From: Aristolochia californica
Lineage: Eukaryota; Streptophyta; Magnoliopsida; Piperales; Aristolochiaceae
NCBI GenBank assembly: GCA_029961685.1
Contig: JARWKL010000008.1
Location: 13,859,981-13,923,980, forward strand
Reading direction: 5' to 3'
Length of the DNA: 64,000 nucleotides
Shown: positions 36,724 to 50,760 of the stretch, one piece after another
Layout: the number at the start of each line of letters is the position of its first letter
Position numbering within the stretch: position 1 is the first letter of the stretch
The notes under the pieces: model-generated
What the model was told of the DNA's origin: nothing
The model's input: only the letters and a program-made list of their open reading frames with translations
Database searches by the model: none
Program-made: the position numbers and the translations under genes

Positions 36724-37745
36724 GTGCGTGAAAATAATTTTCTTCACTCACATTTATTATACTTTTTCAAATTATTTTGCAAACATAAACTCAAACATTT
36801 TCATTTTTTTGTAATCCATATTTGCCTTATCTTTTTGTTTACGAGAAAATTAGGAGAATGAAGAACTCAAGTTAAAAAACAAAATTGAACATCCAAAATG
36901 GAAATGCACAAATGCAGAGAGTGATAATTCCAAAAAGTATCTGTCTTCTTCTAGCTCCGCTTTTTTTAAAATAGGCAAAAAGTGGGTTGTTTGGTCCTGG
37001 TAAATATCCCACCGCACGTTAACTTGAGAATTTTAATTTTCTCTACTCCTTGAAATTTTTGGATCATAATGTCATTTGCATCTTCAACATGTTTCTGGCA
37101 TGTATATCCACCACATTTAAAACATGATAAGATCAATTAGAAATCCATTTCATATAAAATTCCACCAAGCTATCAGAGGTTGCACTACTGGAATTTCCCC
37201 AATGTGGATAACAAAATTTTGGTGTTCTTTTTTAGTGCGTGAAAATAATTTTCTTCACTCATATTTATTATAGTTTTAAAATTCTTTTGCATACTCAAAC
37301 TCTAAAATTTTTATTTTGTTGTGATCTATATTTGCCTTATCTTTTTTTTTTGCTGGAAAACAGGGAGAGTGAAAAACTTAAGTTTGAAAAAAAAATTGAA
37401 CATACAAAATGAAAATGCACAAATGCTGAGAGAGATAATTTCAAAAAATATATACGATTTTTTAGGTCCGCTTTTTGTAAAATAGGCAAAAAGTGGGTTG
37501 TTTGGCTCTGGTAAATATCACACCACACGTTAACTTCAAAATTTAAATTTTTTCCACTGCATGAAATTTTTGGATCATTAGGTCATTTGCTTCTTCAACA
37601 TGTTTCTGGCATGCATATCCACCACATTTAAAACATGTTAGGATCAATTAGAAATCTCTTTCATATAAAACTCCACCAAGCTATCAGGGGTTGTACTAGT
37701 GGAATTTCCCCAACGTGGATAACAAAACTTTGGTGTTCATTTTTA
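36724..37745 (+). repeat. Two-monomer HOR, copy 2 (1022 bp)
   Basis: This is the partner of 35702-36723. Similarity at the 1022-bp offset drops at about 37746, where TTATAGTTTTC replaces TTATACTTTTTC. The boundary falls inside a conserved monomer box. Confidence 0.92.
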
Positions 37746-40700
37746 GTGCATGAAAATAATTTTCTTCACTCACATTTATTATAGTTTTCAAATTCTTTTG
37801 CATACATAAACTCTAAAATTTTCATTTTGTTGTGATCTATATTTGCCTTATCTTTTTGTTTACGAGAAAACTGGGAAAGTGAAAAACTCAAGTTTGAAAA
37901 AAAAAAAAGTGAACATCCAAAAAAGAAATGCACAAATGCTGAGAATGATAATTCCAAAAAGTATCTGTGATTTTTTAGGTCCGCTTTTTGTAAAATAGGC
38001 CAAAAGTTGGTTGTTTGGCTCTGGTAAATATCCCACCGCACGTTAACTTCAGAATTTTAATTTTCTCTACTCCTTGAAATTTTAGGATCATTAGGTCATT
38101 TGCATCTTCAACATGTTTCTGGCATGCATATCCACCACATTTAAAACACATTAGGATCAATTAGAAATCCCTTTCATATAAAATTCCACCAAGCTATCAG
38201 GGGTTGTACTAGTGGAATTTCCCCAACGTGGATAACAAAAATTTGGTGTTCATTTTTAGTGCGTGAAAATAATTTTTTCCACTCACATTTATTATAGTTT
38301 TCAAATTCTTTTGCATACATCAACTCTAAAATTTTTATTTTGTTGTGATCAATATTTGCCTTATCTTTTTTTTTACGAGAAAACATGAAGAGAGAAAAAC
38401 TCAAGTTTGAAAAAAAAAATTGAACATCCAAAATGGAAATGCTCAAATGCTGAGAGTGATAATTCAAAAAAGTATCTGTGATTTTTTAGGTCCGTTTTTT
38501 GTAAAATAGGCAAAAAGTGGGTTGTCTGGCTCTTGTAAATATCGCACCGCACGTTATCTTGAGCATTTTAATTTTTTCTACTCCAAATTTTTGGATCATT
38601 AGGTCATTTGCATCTTCAACATGTTTTTGGCATGCATATCCACCACATTTAAAACTTGTTAGGATCAATTAGAAATCTTTTTTTTATAAAATTCCACCAA
38701 GCTATCTGGGGTTGTACTAGTGGAATTACCCCAACGTGGATAACAAAACTTTGGTGTTCATTTTTAGTGCATGAAATTAATTTTCTTCACTCACATTTAT
38801 TATTTTTTAAAAATTATTTTGCATGCCTAAACTCTAAAATTTTCATTTTGTTTTGATTTATATTTGCCTTATCTTTTTGTTTACGAGAAAATTGGGAGAC
38901 AAAAAACTCAAGTTTGAAAAAAAAAATTGTACATAAAAAATGGAAATGCACAAATGCTGAGAGAGACAATTCCAAAATCTATCTGTGATCTATTAGGTCT
39001 GCTTTTTTATAAAATAGGCAAAAAGTGGGTTGTTTGGAGCTGGTAAATATCCCTACGCACGATTACTTGAGTATTTTAATTTTCTCTACTCCTTGAAATT
39101 TTTGGATCATTAGGTCATTTGCATCTTAAACATGTTTCTGGCATGCATATCCACCACATTTAAAACACGTTAGGATCAATAAGAAATCCCTTTCATATAA
39201 AATTCCACCAAGCTATCAGGGGTTGTACTAGTGGAATTTCCCCAACGTGGATAACAAAACTTTGGTGTTCATTTTTAGTGCGTGAAAATTTTTTTTTCAC
39301 TCACATTTATTAAAGTTTTCAAATTCTTTTGCATACATAAACTCTAAAATTTTCATTTTGTTGTGATCTATATTTGCCTTATCTTTTTGTTTACGAGAAA
39401 ACAAGAAGAGTGAAAAACTCAAGTTTGAAAAAAAAAATTGAACAACCAAAATGGAAATGCAAAAATGCTAAGAGTGATAATTCCAAAAAGTATCTGTGAT
39501 TTTTTAGGTCCGGTTTTTGTAAAATAAGCAAAAAGTGGGTTGTTTGGCTCTGGTAAATATCCTACCGCACATTAACTTGAGCATTTTAACTTTTCTACTC
39601 CAAATTTTTGGATCATTAGGTCATTTGCATCTTCAACATGTTTCTGGCATGCATATCCACCACATTTAAAACATGTTAGGATTAATTAGAAATCTCTTTC
39701 TTATAAAATTCCACCAAGCTATCTTGGGTTGTAAACTTTGGTGTTCATTTTTAGTGCGTGAAACAAATTTTCTTCACTGACATTTATTAAAGTTTTCAAA
39801 TTCTTTTGCACACATAAACTCTAAAATTTTCATTTTGTTGTGATCTATATTTGCCTTATCTTTTTTCTACGAGAAATCTAGGAGAGTGAAAAACTCAAGT
39901 TTGAAAAAAAAATTGAACATCCAAAATGGAAATGCCCAAATGCTGAGCGAGATAATTCCATAAAGTATCTGTGATTTTTTAGGTCCGCTTTCTATAAAAT
40001 AGGCAAAAAGTGGGTCGTTTGGCTTTGGTAAATATCCCCCCGCACGTTAACTTGAGAATTTAAATTTTTTCTACTCCGTGAAATTTTTGGATCATTAGTT
40101 CTTTCGCATCTTCAACAAGTTTCTAGCATGCATATCCACCACTTTTAAAACATGTTAGTATCAATTAGAAATCAATTTCTTATAAAATTCCACCAAGCTA
40201 TCTGGGGTTGTACTAGTGGAAATTCCTCATCATGGAATACAAAATTTTGGTGTTCATTTTTAGTGCGTGAAAATAATTTTCTTCACACACATTTATTATA
40301 TTTTTCAAATTCTTTTGCGTACAAAAACGCTAAAATTTTTATTTTGTTGTGATCTATATTTGCCTTATCTTTTTGTTTACGAGCAAACTGGGAGAGTGAA
40401 AAACTCAAGTCTAAAAAAAAAAAGTGAGCATCCAAAATGGAAATGCACAAATGCTGAGCGAGATAATTCCAAAAAGTATCTGTGAGATTTTAGGTCCGCT
40501 TCTTGTAAAATAGGCAAAAAGTGGGTTATTTGGCTCAAGTACATATCCCACCGCACGTTAACTTGAGAATTTAAATTTTTTCTACTCCTTGAAATTTTTG
40601 GATCATTAGGTCATTTGCATCCTCAACATGTTTGGCATTCATATCCACCACATTTAAAACATCTTAGCATCAATTAGAAATTTTTTTCTTATAAAATTCC

Positions 40701-40799
40701 ATCAAGCTATCTGGGGTTGTACTAGTGGAATTTCCAAAATGTGGATAAAAAAAGTTTGTTGGTCATTGTTTGTTTTTGAAAATAATTTTCTTCACTCAC
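37746..40799 (+). repeat. Monomers with residual two-unit periodicity
   Basis: Anchors at 38228, 38736, 39247, (lost near 39733), 40232 and 40741. TTTTCTCTACTCC followed by CATATAAAATTCCACC and CTATCAGGGG near 38060-38205 recurs near 39080-39225 (1020 bp). Relatives near 36020 and 37040 suggest that the dimer pattern once extended further right. No gene is present. Confidence 0.78.
39248..40231 (+). repeat. Two monomers, the second having lost its anchor box
   Basis: At 39726-39740 GGGTTGTA runs directly into AACTTTGGTG. About 30 bp covering CTAGTGG to GGATAACAA is missing. Everything on both sides is normal. This explains the 985-bp anchor spacing. Confidence 0.86.
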
Positions 40800-41252
40800 A
40801 TTTATTATAATTTTGAAATTCTTTTGCATACATAAACTCTAAAATTTTTATTTTCTTGTGATCTATATTTCCCTTATCTTTTTGTTTACAAGAAAACTGG
40901 GAGAGTGAAAAACTCAAGTTTGAAAAAAAAATTAACATTCAAAATGGAAATGCACTAATGCTGAGAGAGACAATTCCAAAAAGTATCTGTGATTTTTTAG
41001 GTCCGCTTTTTTTTTAAAATAGGCAAAAAAGTGGGTTGTTTGGCTCTGGTAAATATCCCACCGCACGTTAACTTGAGAATATTAATTTTTTCTACTCCTT
41101 GAAATTTTTGGATCATTAGGTCATTTGCATCTTAAACATCTTTCTGCCATGCATATCTACAATATTTAAAACATGTTAGGATCAATTAGAAATCTCTATC
41201 TTATAAAATTCCACCAAGCTATCTGGGGCTGTAATAGTGGAATTTCTCCAAC

Positions 41253-44200
41253 GTGGATAATAAAATTCTGGTGTTCATTTTGAGTGCGTGACAATAATTT
41301 TCTTCACTCACATTTATTATAGTTTTCAAATTCTTTTTCATACGTAAACTCTAAAATTTTCATTTTGTTGTGACCTATATTTTCCTTATCGTTTTGTTTT
41401 CGAGAAAAGTGGGAGAGTAAAGAACTCAAGTATGAAAAAAAAATTGAACATCCAAAATGGAAATGCCCAAATGCTTAGCGAGATAATTCCAAAAAGTATC
41501 TGAGATTTTTTAGGTCTGCTTTTTCTAAAATAAGCTAAAAGTGGATTGTTTGGCTCTGGTAAATAAACCACCGCACGTTATCTTGAGAATTTAAATTTTT
41601 TTCTACTCCTTTAAATTTTTAGATCATTAGGTCATTTGCATCTTCAACATGTTTCTGGCATGTATATCCACCACATTTAAAACATGTTAAGATCAATCAG
41701 AAATCTCTTTCTTATAAAATTCCACCAAGCTATTTGGGGTTGTACTAGTAGAATTTCCTCAACGTCGATAAAAAAAACTTTGGTGTACATTTTTAGTGCG
41801 TGACAATAATTTTCTTCACTCATATTTATTATGGTTTTCAAATTCTTTTGCATACTTAAACTCTAAAATTTTCATTTTGTTGTGATCTATATTTGCCTTA
41901 TCTTTTTGTTTACGAGAAAACTAGGAGAGTGAAAAACACAAGTTTGAAAAAAAATAATGAACATCCAAAATGGAAATGCACAAATGCTGAGCGAGATAAT
42001 TCCAAAAAGTATATGAGATTTTTTAGGTCCTGTTTTCGAAAATAGGCAAAAAGTGGGGTGTTTGGCTCTGGTAAATATCCCATCGCACGTTAACTTGAGA
42101 ATTTAAAGATTTTCTACTTCTTAAAATTTTTGGTTCATTAGGTCATTTGCATCTTCAAAACGTTTCTGGCATGCATATCCACCACATTTAAAACATGTTA
42201 GGATCAATTAGAAATCTCTGTCTTATAAAATTCCATCAAGCTATAATGGGTTGTACCATTGGAATTTTCCCAAAGTGGATAAGAAAACTTTGGTGTTCAT
42301 TTTAAGTGCGTAAAAAATAACTTTTCACTCACATTAATTATAGTTTTCAAATTCTTTTGCATACATAAACTCTAAAATTTTCATTTTTCTGTGATCTATA
42401 TTTGCCTTATCTTTTTGTTTACGAGAAAATAGGGAGAGTCAAAAAGTCAAGTTTGAGAAAAAAAATTGAACATCCAAAATGGAAATGTACAAATACTGAG
42501 AGAGATAATTCCAAAAAGTATCTGTGATTTTTTAGGTCCGCTTTTTGTAAAATAGGCAAAAAGTGGGTTACTTGGCTTTTGTAAATATCCCACCGCACGT
42601 TAACTTGAGAATTTTAATTTTTTCTATTCCTTGAAATTTTAGGATCATTAGGTCATTTGCATCTTCAACTTAGTTCTGGCATGCACATCCACCACAATTA
42701 AAACATGTTTGGATTGATTAGAAATCTCTTTCTTATAAAATTCCACCAAGCTTTCTGGGGTTGTACTAGTGGAATTTCCCCAACGTGGATAAAAAAACTT
42801 TGGTGATCATTATTAGTGCGTGAAAGTAATTTTCTTCACTCACATTTATTATAGTTTTCAAAATCTTTTGTATAATTAAATTCTAAAATTTTCATTTTGT
42901 TGTGACCTATATTTGCCTTATTTTTGGTTTACGAGAAAACTGGGCGAGTGAAAAACTCATGTTTGAAAAAAAAAAAATTGAACATCCAAAATGGAAATGC
43001 CCAAATTCTGATCGAGTTAATTCCAAAAATTATCTGGTTTTTTTTAGGTCCTCTTTTTGTAAAATAGGCAAAAAGTGGGTTGTTTGCTCTAGTAAATATC
43101 CCACTGCAACTTAACTTGAGAATTTTAATTTTTTCTACTCAAAATTTTTGGATCATTAGGTCATTTGCATCTTCAAAAAGTTTCTTGCATGCATATCCAC
43201 AACATTTAAAACATGTTAGGATGAATTAGAAATCTTTTTCTTATAAAATTCCACCAAGCTATATGGGGTTGTACTAGTGGAATTTCCCCAACGTGGATAA
43301 CAAAACTTTGGCGTTCAGTTTTAGTGCGTGAAAATAATTTCCTTTACTCACATTTATCATAGTTTTCAAATTCTTTTGCATACATCAACTCTAAAATTTT
43401 CTTTTTGTTGTGATCTATATTTGCCTTATCTGTTTGTTTACGAGAAAACAAGGAGAGTGAAAAACTCAAGTTTTACAAAAAAAATTAAACATCCAAGATG
43501 GAAATGCACAAATGCTGAGAGAGATAATTCAAAAAATTATCGGTGAATTTTTTGGTCCGCTTTTTGTAAAATAGGCAAAAAGTTGGTTGTTTGGCTTTGG
43601 TAAATATCCCACCGCACGTTAACTTTGGAATTTTAATTTTTTCTACTCCTTGAAAGTTTTATATCATTAGGTCATTTGCATCTTCAACATTTTTTTGGCA
43701 TGCATATCCACCACATTTAAAACATTTTAGGATCAATTAAAAATCTCTTTCTTGTACAATTCCACCAAGCTATCTGGGGTTGTACTAGTGGAATTTCGCC
43801 AACGTGGATAACCAAACTTTGGTGTTCGTTTCTAGTGCATGAAAATAATTTTGCTTCACTCACATTTATTATAGTTTTGAAATTCTTTTGCATACATAAA
43901 CTCTAAAATTTCATTTTGTTGTGATCTATATTTGGCTTATCTTTTTGTTTACGAGAAAACTGGGAGAGTTAAAAACTTATGTTTGAAAAGAAAAATTGAA
44001 CATCCAAAATTGAAATGTCCAAGTACTGAGCAAGATAATTCCAAAAACTATCCGTGATTTTTTAGGTCCGCATGTTGTAAAACAGGCAAAAAGATGGTTG
44101 TTTGGCTCTGGTAAATCTCCCACCACACGTTAACTTGAGAATTTAATTTTTTCTACTCCTTGAAATTTTTCGATCATTAGGTCATTTGCATCTTCAACAT

Positions 44201-44825
44201 TTTTCTGGCATGCATATCCACCACATTTAAAAAATTTTAGGATCAATTAGAAATCTCTTTCTTATACAATTCCACCAAGCTATCTGGGGTTGTACTAGTG
44301 GAATTTCCCCAACGTGGATACCAAAACTTTGGGGTTCATTTTCAGTGCGTGAAAATAATTTTCTTCACTCACATTTATTATAGTTTTCAAATTCTTTTGC
44401 ATACATAAACTCTAAAATTTTCATTTTGTTGTGGTCTATATTTCCCTTATCTTTTTGTTTACGAGAAAACTGGGAGTGTGAAAAACTCAAGTTTGAAAAA
44501 AAAAATTAACTTTCAAAATGGAAATGCACAAATGCTGAGAGAGACAATTCCAAAAAGTATCTGTGATTTTTTAGGTCCGCTTTTTTTTAAAATAGGCAAA
44601 AAAGTGGGTTGTTTGGCTCTGGTAAATATCCCACCGCACGTTAACTTGAGAATTTTAATTTTCTCTAGTCCTTGAAATTTTTGGATCATTAGGTCATTTG
44701 CATCTTAAACATGTTTCTGGCATGCATATCTACAATATTTAAAACATGTCAGGATCAATTAGAAATCTCTTTCTTATAAAATTCCACCAAGCTATCTGGG
44801 GTTGTAATAGTGGAATTTCTCCAAC
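41253..44825 (+). repeat. Seven-mer HOR unit A, complete (3573 bp)
   Basis: Anchors at 41253 (m1), 41764 (m2), 42275 (m3), 42785 (m4), 43293 (m5), 43804 (m6) and 44314 (m7). All seven types are present, so this is the reference order. Confidence 0.92.
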
Positions 44826-47800
44826 GTGGGTAATAAAATTCTGGTGCTCATTTTTAGTGCATGACAATAATTTTCTTCACTCACATTTATTATAGTTTTC
44901 AAATTCTTTTGCAAACGTAAACTCTAAAATTTTCATTTTGTTGTGACCTATATTTTCCTTATCTTTTTATTTTCGAGAAAAGTGGGAGAGTAAAGAACTG
45001 AAGTTTGAAAAAAAAAATTGAACAACCAAAATGGAAAAGCCCAAATGCTTAGCGAGATAATTCTAAAAAGTATCTATGATTTTTTAGGTCCGCTTTTTCT
45101 ATAATAAGCTAAAAGTGGGTTGTCTGGCTCTGGTAAATAAACCACCGCTCGGTATCTTGAGAATTTAAATTTTTTTCTACTCCTTGAAATTTTTAGATCA
45201 TTAGGTCATTTGCATCTTCAACATGTTTCTGGCATGCATATCCACCACATTTAAAACATGTTAGGATCAATTAGAAATCTCTTTCTTATAAAATTCCATC
45301 TAGCTATAATGGGTTGTACCATTGGAATTTCCCCAAAGTGGATAACAAAACTTTGGTGTTCATTTTAAGTGCGTAAAAATAACTTCTCACTCACATTAAT
45401 TATAGATTTCAAATTCTTTTGCATACATAAACTCTAAAATTTTCATTTTTTTGTGATCTATATTTGCCTTATCTTTTTGTTTACGAGAAAACAGGGAGAG
45501 TCAAAAAGTCAAGTTTGAGAAAAAAATTGAACATCCAAAATGGAAATGCACAAATGCTGAGAGAGATAATTCCAAAAAGTATCTGTGATTGTTTAGGTCC
45601 GCTTGTTGTAAAATAGGCAAAAAGAGGGTTACTTGGCTTTTGTAAATATCCCACCGCACGTTAACTTGAGAATTTTAATTTTTTCTATAACTTGAAATTT
45701 TTGGACCATTAGGTCATTTGCATCTTCAACTTATTTCTGGCATGCACATCCACCACAATTAAAACATGTTAGGATTAATTAGAAATCTCTTTCTTATAAA
45801 ATTCCACCAAGCTTTCTGGGGTTGTACTAGTGGAATTTCCCCAACCTGGATAACAAAACTTTGGTGATCATTTTTAGTGCGTGAAAATTTTTTTCTTCAC
45901 ACACATTTATTATAGTTTTCAAATTCTTTTGCATACTTAAACTCTAAAATTTTCATTTTGTTGTGACCTATATTTGCCTTATTTTTGGTTTACGAGAAAA
46001 CTGGGCGAGTGAAACACTCAAATTTGAAAAAAAAATTGAACATCCAAAATGGAAATGCCCAAATGCTGATCGAGTTAATTCCAAAAATTATCTTGTTTTT
46101 TTTAGGTCCTCTTTTTTTAAAATAGGCAAAAAGTGGGTTGTTTGGCTCTGGTAAATATCCCACTGCAAGTTAACTTGAGAATTTTAATTTTTTCTACTCC
46201 TTGAAATTTTTGGATCATTAGGTCATTTGCATCTTCAACAAGTTTCTTGCATGCATATCCACCACATTTAAAACATGTTAGGATGAATTAGAAATCTCAT
46301 TCTTATAAAATTCCACCAAGCTATCTGGGGTTGTGCTAGTGGAATTTCCCCAACATGGATAACAAAACTTTGGTGTTCATTTTTAGTGCGTGAAAATAAT
46401 TTTCTGTACTCACATTTATTATAGTTTTAGAATTCTTTTGCATACATCTTCTCTAAAATTTTCTTTATGTTGTGATCTATATTTGCCTTATCTGTTTGTT
46501 TACGAGAAAACTAGGAATGTGAAAAACTCAAGTTTGACAAAAAAAATTAAACATCCAAGATGGAAATGCACAAATGCTGAGAGAGATAATTCCAAAAATT
46601 ATCGGTGAATTTTTAGGTCCATTTTTTGTAAAATAGGCAAAAAGTTGGTTGTTTGGTTCTGGTAAATATCCCACCGCATGTTAACTTTGGAATTTTAATT
46701 TTTTCTACTCCTTGAAAGTTTTGGATCATTAGGTAATTTGCATCTTCAACATTTTTCTGGCATGCATATCCACCACATGTAAAACATTTTTGGATCAATT
46801 AAAAATCTCTTTCTTGTACAATTCCTCCATGCTATCTGGGGTTGTACTAGTGGAATTTCGCCAATGTGGATAACCAAACTTTGGTGTTCATTTCTAGTGC
46901 ATGAAAATAATTTTCTTCACTCACATTTATTATAGTTTTGAAATTCTTTTGCATAAATAAACTCTAAAATTTTCATTTTGTTGTGATCTATATTTGGCTT
47001 CTCTTTTTGTTTACGAGAAAACTGGGAGAGTTAAAAACTTATGTTTGAAAAAAAAAATATAACATCCAAAATTGAAATGTCCAAATACTGAGCAAGGCAA
47101 TTCCAAAAACTATCCGTGATTTTTTAGGTCCGCTTGTTGTAAAACAGGCAAAAAGATGGTTGTTTGGCTCTGGTAAATCTCCCACCGCACGTTAACTTGA
47201 GAATTTAATTTTTTCTACTCCTTGAAATTTTTTGATCATTAGGTCATTTGCATCTTCAACATTTTTCTGGCATGCATATCCACCACATTTAAAAAATTTT
47301 AGGATCAATTAGAAATCTCTTTTTTATACAATTCCACCAAGCTATCTGGGGTTGTACTAGTGGAATTTCCCCAACATGGATAACAAAACTTTGGGGCTCA
47401 TTTTCAGTGCGTGAAAATAATTTTCTTCACTCACATTTATTATAGTTTTCAAATTCTTTTGCATACATAAACGCTAAAATTTTTATTTTGTTGTGATCTA
47501 TATTTCCTTATCGTTTTGTTTACGAGAAAACTGGGAGAGTGAAAAACTCAGGTTTGAAAAAGAAAATTAACATTCAAAATGGAAATGCACAAATGCTGAG
47601 AGAGACAATTCCAAAAAGTATCTGTGTTTTTTTAGGTCCGCTTTTTTTAAAATAGGCAAAAAAGTGGGTTGTTTGGCTCTGGTAAATATCCCACCGCACG
47701 TTAACTTGAGAATTTTAATTTTCTCTACTCCTTGAAATTTTTGGATCATTAGGTCATTTGCATCTTAAACATGTTTCTGGCATGCATATCTACAACATTT

Positions 47801-47885
47801 AAAACATGTTAGGATCAATTAGAAATCTCTTTCTTATAAAATTCCACCAAGCTATCTGGGGATGTAATAGTGGAATTTCTCCAAC
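44826..47885 (+). repeat. Seven-mer HOR unit B, m2 missing (3060 bp)
   Basis: Anchors at 44826 (m1), 45338 (m3), 45846 (m4), 46355 (m5), 46866 (m6) and 47376 (m7). The m1-to-m2 spacer (AAATAAACCACCGC, TTTTTAGATC) is present near 45140-45200, but the sequence then becomes m3 by 45300. The switch lies in the near-invariant GGTCATTTGC to TTATAAAATTCC block, as expected for in-register homologous exchange that removed exactly one unit. Confidence 0.9.
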
Positions 47886-50760
47886 GTGGATAATAAAATT
47901 CTGGTGCTCATTTTTAGTGCGTGACAATAATTTTCTTCACTCACATTTATTATAGTTTTCAAATTCTTTTTCATACATAAACTCTAAAATTTTCATTTTG
48001 TTGTGACCTATATTTTCATTATCTTTTTGTTTTCGAGAAAAGTGGAAGAGTAAAGAACTCAAGTTTGAAAAAAAAAATTGAACATCCAAAATGGTAATGC
48101 CCAAATGCTTAGCGAGATAATTCCAAAAAGTATCTGTGATTTTTTAGGTCCGCTTTTTCTAAAATAAGCTAAAAGTGGGTTGTTTGGCTCTGGTAAATAA
48201 ACCACCGCACGTTATCTTGAGAATTTAAATTTTTTTCTACTCCTTGAAATTTTTAGATCATTAGGTCATTTGCATCTTCAATGTGTTTCTGGCATGCATA
48301 TCCATCACATTTAAAACATGTTAGGATCAATCAGAAATCTCTTTCTTATAAAATTCCACCAAGCTATTTGGGCTTGTACAAGTAGAATTTCCTCAACGTG
48401 GATAACAAAACTTTGGTGTTCATTTTTAGTGCGTGACAATAATTTTCTTCACTCACATTTATTATGGTTTTCAAATTCTTTTCCATACTTAAACTCTAAA
48501 ATTTTCATTTTGTTGTGATCTATATTTGCCTTATCTTTTTGTTTACGAGAAAACTGGGAGAGTGAAAAACACAAGTTTGAAAAAAAATAATGAACATCCA
48601 AAATGGAAATGCCCAAATGCTGAGCGAGATAATTCCAGAAAGTATATGTGATTTTTTAGCTCCTTCTTTCGAAAATAGGCAAAAAGTGGGGTGTTTGGCT
48701 GTGGTAAATATCCCATCGCACGTTAACTTGAGAATTTAAAGATTTTCTACTTCTTGAAATTTTTGGTTCATTAGGCCATTTGCATCTTCAAAATGTTTCA
48801 GGCATGCATATCCACCACATTTAAAACATGTTAGGATCAATTAGAAATCTCTTTCTTATAAAATTCTATCTAGCTATAATGGGTTGAACCATTGGAATTT
48901 CCCCAAAGTGGATAACAAAACTTTGGTGTTCATTTTAAGTGCGTAAAAATAACTTTTCACTCACATTAATTATAGATTTCAAATTCTTTTGCATACGTAA
49001 ACTCTAAAATTTTCATTTTTTTGTGATCTATATTTGCCTTATCTTTTTGTTTACGAGAAAACAAGGAGAGTCAAAAAGTCAAGTTTGAGAAAAAAAATTG
49101 AACATCCAAAATGGAAATGCACAATACTGAGAGAGATAATTCCAATAAGTATCTGTGATTTTTTAGGTCCGGTTTTTGTAAAATAGGCAAAAAGTGGGTT
49201 ACTTGGCTTTTGTAAATATCCCACCGCACGTTAACTTGAGAATTTTAATTTTTTCTATAACTTGAAATTTTTGGATCATTAGGTCATTAGCATCTTCAAC
49301 TTATTTCTGGCATGCTTATCAACCACAATTAAAACATGTTAGGATTAATTATAAATCTCTTTCTTATAAAATTCCACCAAGCTTTCTGGGGTTGTACTAG
49401 TTGAATTTCCCCAACGTGGATAACAAAACTTTGGTGATCATTTTTAGTGCGTGAAAATAATTTTCTTCACTCACATTTATTATAGTTTTCAAATTCTTTT
49501 GCATACTTCAACTCTAAAATTTTCATTTTGTTGTGACCTATATTTGCCTTATTTTTGGTTTACGAGAAAACTGGGCGAGTGGAAAACTCAAGTTTGAAAA
49601 AAAAAATTGAACATCCAAAATGGAAATGCCCAAATGCTGATAGAGTTAATTCCAAAAATTATCTGGTTTTTTTAGGTCCTTTTTTTGTAAAATAGGCAAA
49701 AAGTGGGTTGTTTGGCTCTCGTAAATATCCCACTGCAAGTTAACTTGAGAATTTTAATTTTTTCTACTCCTTGAAATTTTTGGATCATTAGGTCATTTGC
49801 ATCTTCAATAAGTTTCTTGCATGCATATCCACCACATTTAAAACATGTTAGGATGAATTAGAAATCTATTTCTTATAAAATTCTACCAAGCTATCTGGGG
49901 TTGTGCTAGTGGAATTTCCCCAATGTGGATAACAAAACTTTGGTGTTCATTTTTAGTGCGTGAAAATAATTTTCTTAACTCACATTTATTATAGTTTTCA
50001 AATTCTTTTGCATACATCAACTCTAAAATTTTCTTTTTTTTGTGATCTATATTTGCCTTATCTGTTTGTTTACGAGAAAACAAGGAGAGTGAAAAACTCA
50101 AGTTTTACAAAAAAAATTAAACATCCAAGATGGAAATGCACAAATGCTGAGAGAGATAATTCCAAAAATTATCGGTGAATTTTTAGGTCCGCTTTTTGTA
50201 AAATAGGCAAAAAGTTGGTTGTTTGGCTCTGGTAAATATCCCACCGCACGTTAACTTTGGAATTTTAATTTTTTCTACTCCTTGAAAGTTTTGGATCATT
50301 AGGTAATTTGCATCTTCAACATTTTTCTGGCATGCATATCCACCACATTTAAAACATTTTAGGATCAATTAAAAATCTCTTTCTTGAACAATTCCACCAA
50401 GCTATCTGGGGTTGTACTAGTGGAATTTCCCCAACGTGGATAACCAAACTTTTGTGTTCATTTCTAGTGCATGAAAATAATTTTCTTCACTCACATTTAT
50501 TATAGTTTTGAAATTCTTTTGCATACATAAACTCTAAAATTTTCGTTTTGGTGTGATCTATATTTGGCTTATCTTTTTGTTTAGAAAATTGGGAGAGTGA
50601 AAAACTCAAGTTTGAAAAAGAAATTTAACATTCAAAATGGAAATGCACAAATGCTAAGAGAGACAATTCCAAAAAGTATCTGTGATTTTTTAGGTCCGCT
50701 TTTTTTTAAAATTGGCAAAAAGTGGGTTGTTAGGCTCTGGTAAATATCCCTCTGCACGTT
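47886..50760 (+). repeat. Seven-mer HOR unit C, m7 missing, and partial fourth unit
   Basis: Anchors at 47886 (m1), 48398 (m2), 48908 (m3), 49416 (m4), 49925 (m5) and 50436 (m6). At 50581 CTTTTTGTTTAG lacks the usual ACGAG, and the sequence enters the m7-to-m1 spacer (AAAAAGAAATTTAACATTC, GAGACAATTCC, CCGCTTTTTTTT). The m7 anchor region is therefore skipped. HOR identity ends near 50760. Confidence 0.88.

Larger units (their letters stand above)
40800..50760 (+). repeat. Seven-monomer higher-order repeat array
   Basis: Seven monomer types occur in fixed order. m1 has TAATAGTGGAATTTCTCC and AATAAAATTCTGG. m2 has AGTAGAATTTCCTCAACG. m3 has CTATAATGGGTTG and CATTGG before CCAAAGTGG. m4 has AGCTTTCTGGGG and TTGGTGATCA. 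m5 has GATGAATTAGAAATC and later AAACATCCAAGATGG. m6 has CTTTCTTG followed by ACAATTCC, and CTAGTGCATG. m7 has ATACAATTCCACC and CATTTTCAGTGCG. Offsets between equivalent anchors are 3060-3063 (A to B) and 3570 (B to C). In m5, units A and B differ at about 33 of 511 positions by eye (about 93-94%). A partial lead-in begins near 40800 (end of m7 type leading into m1). Confidence 0.92.
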
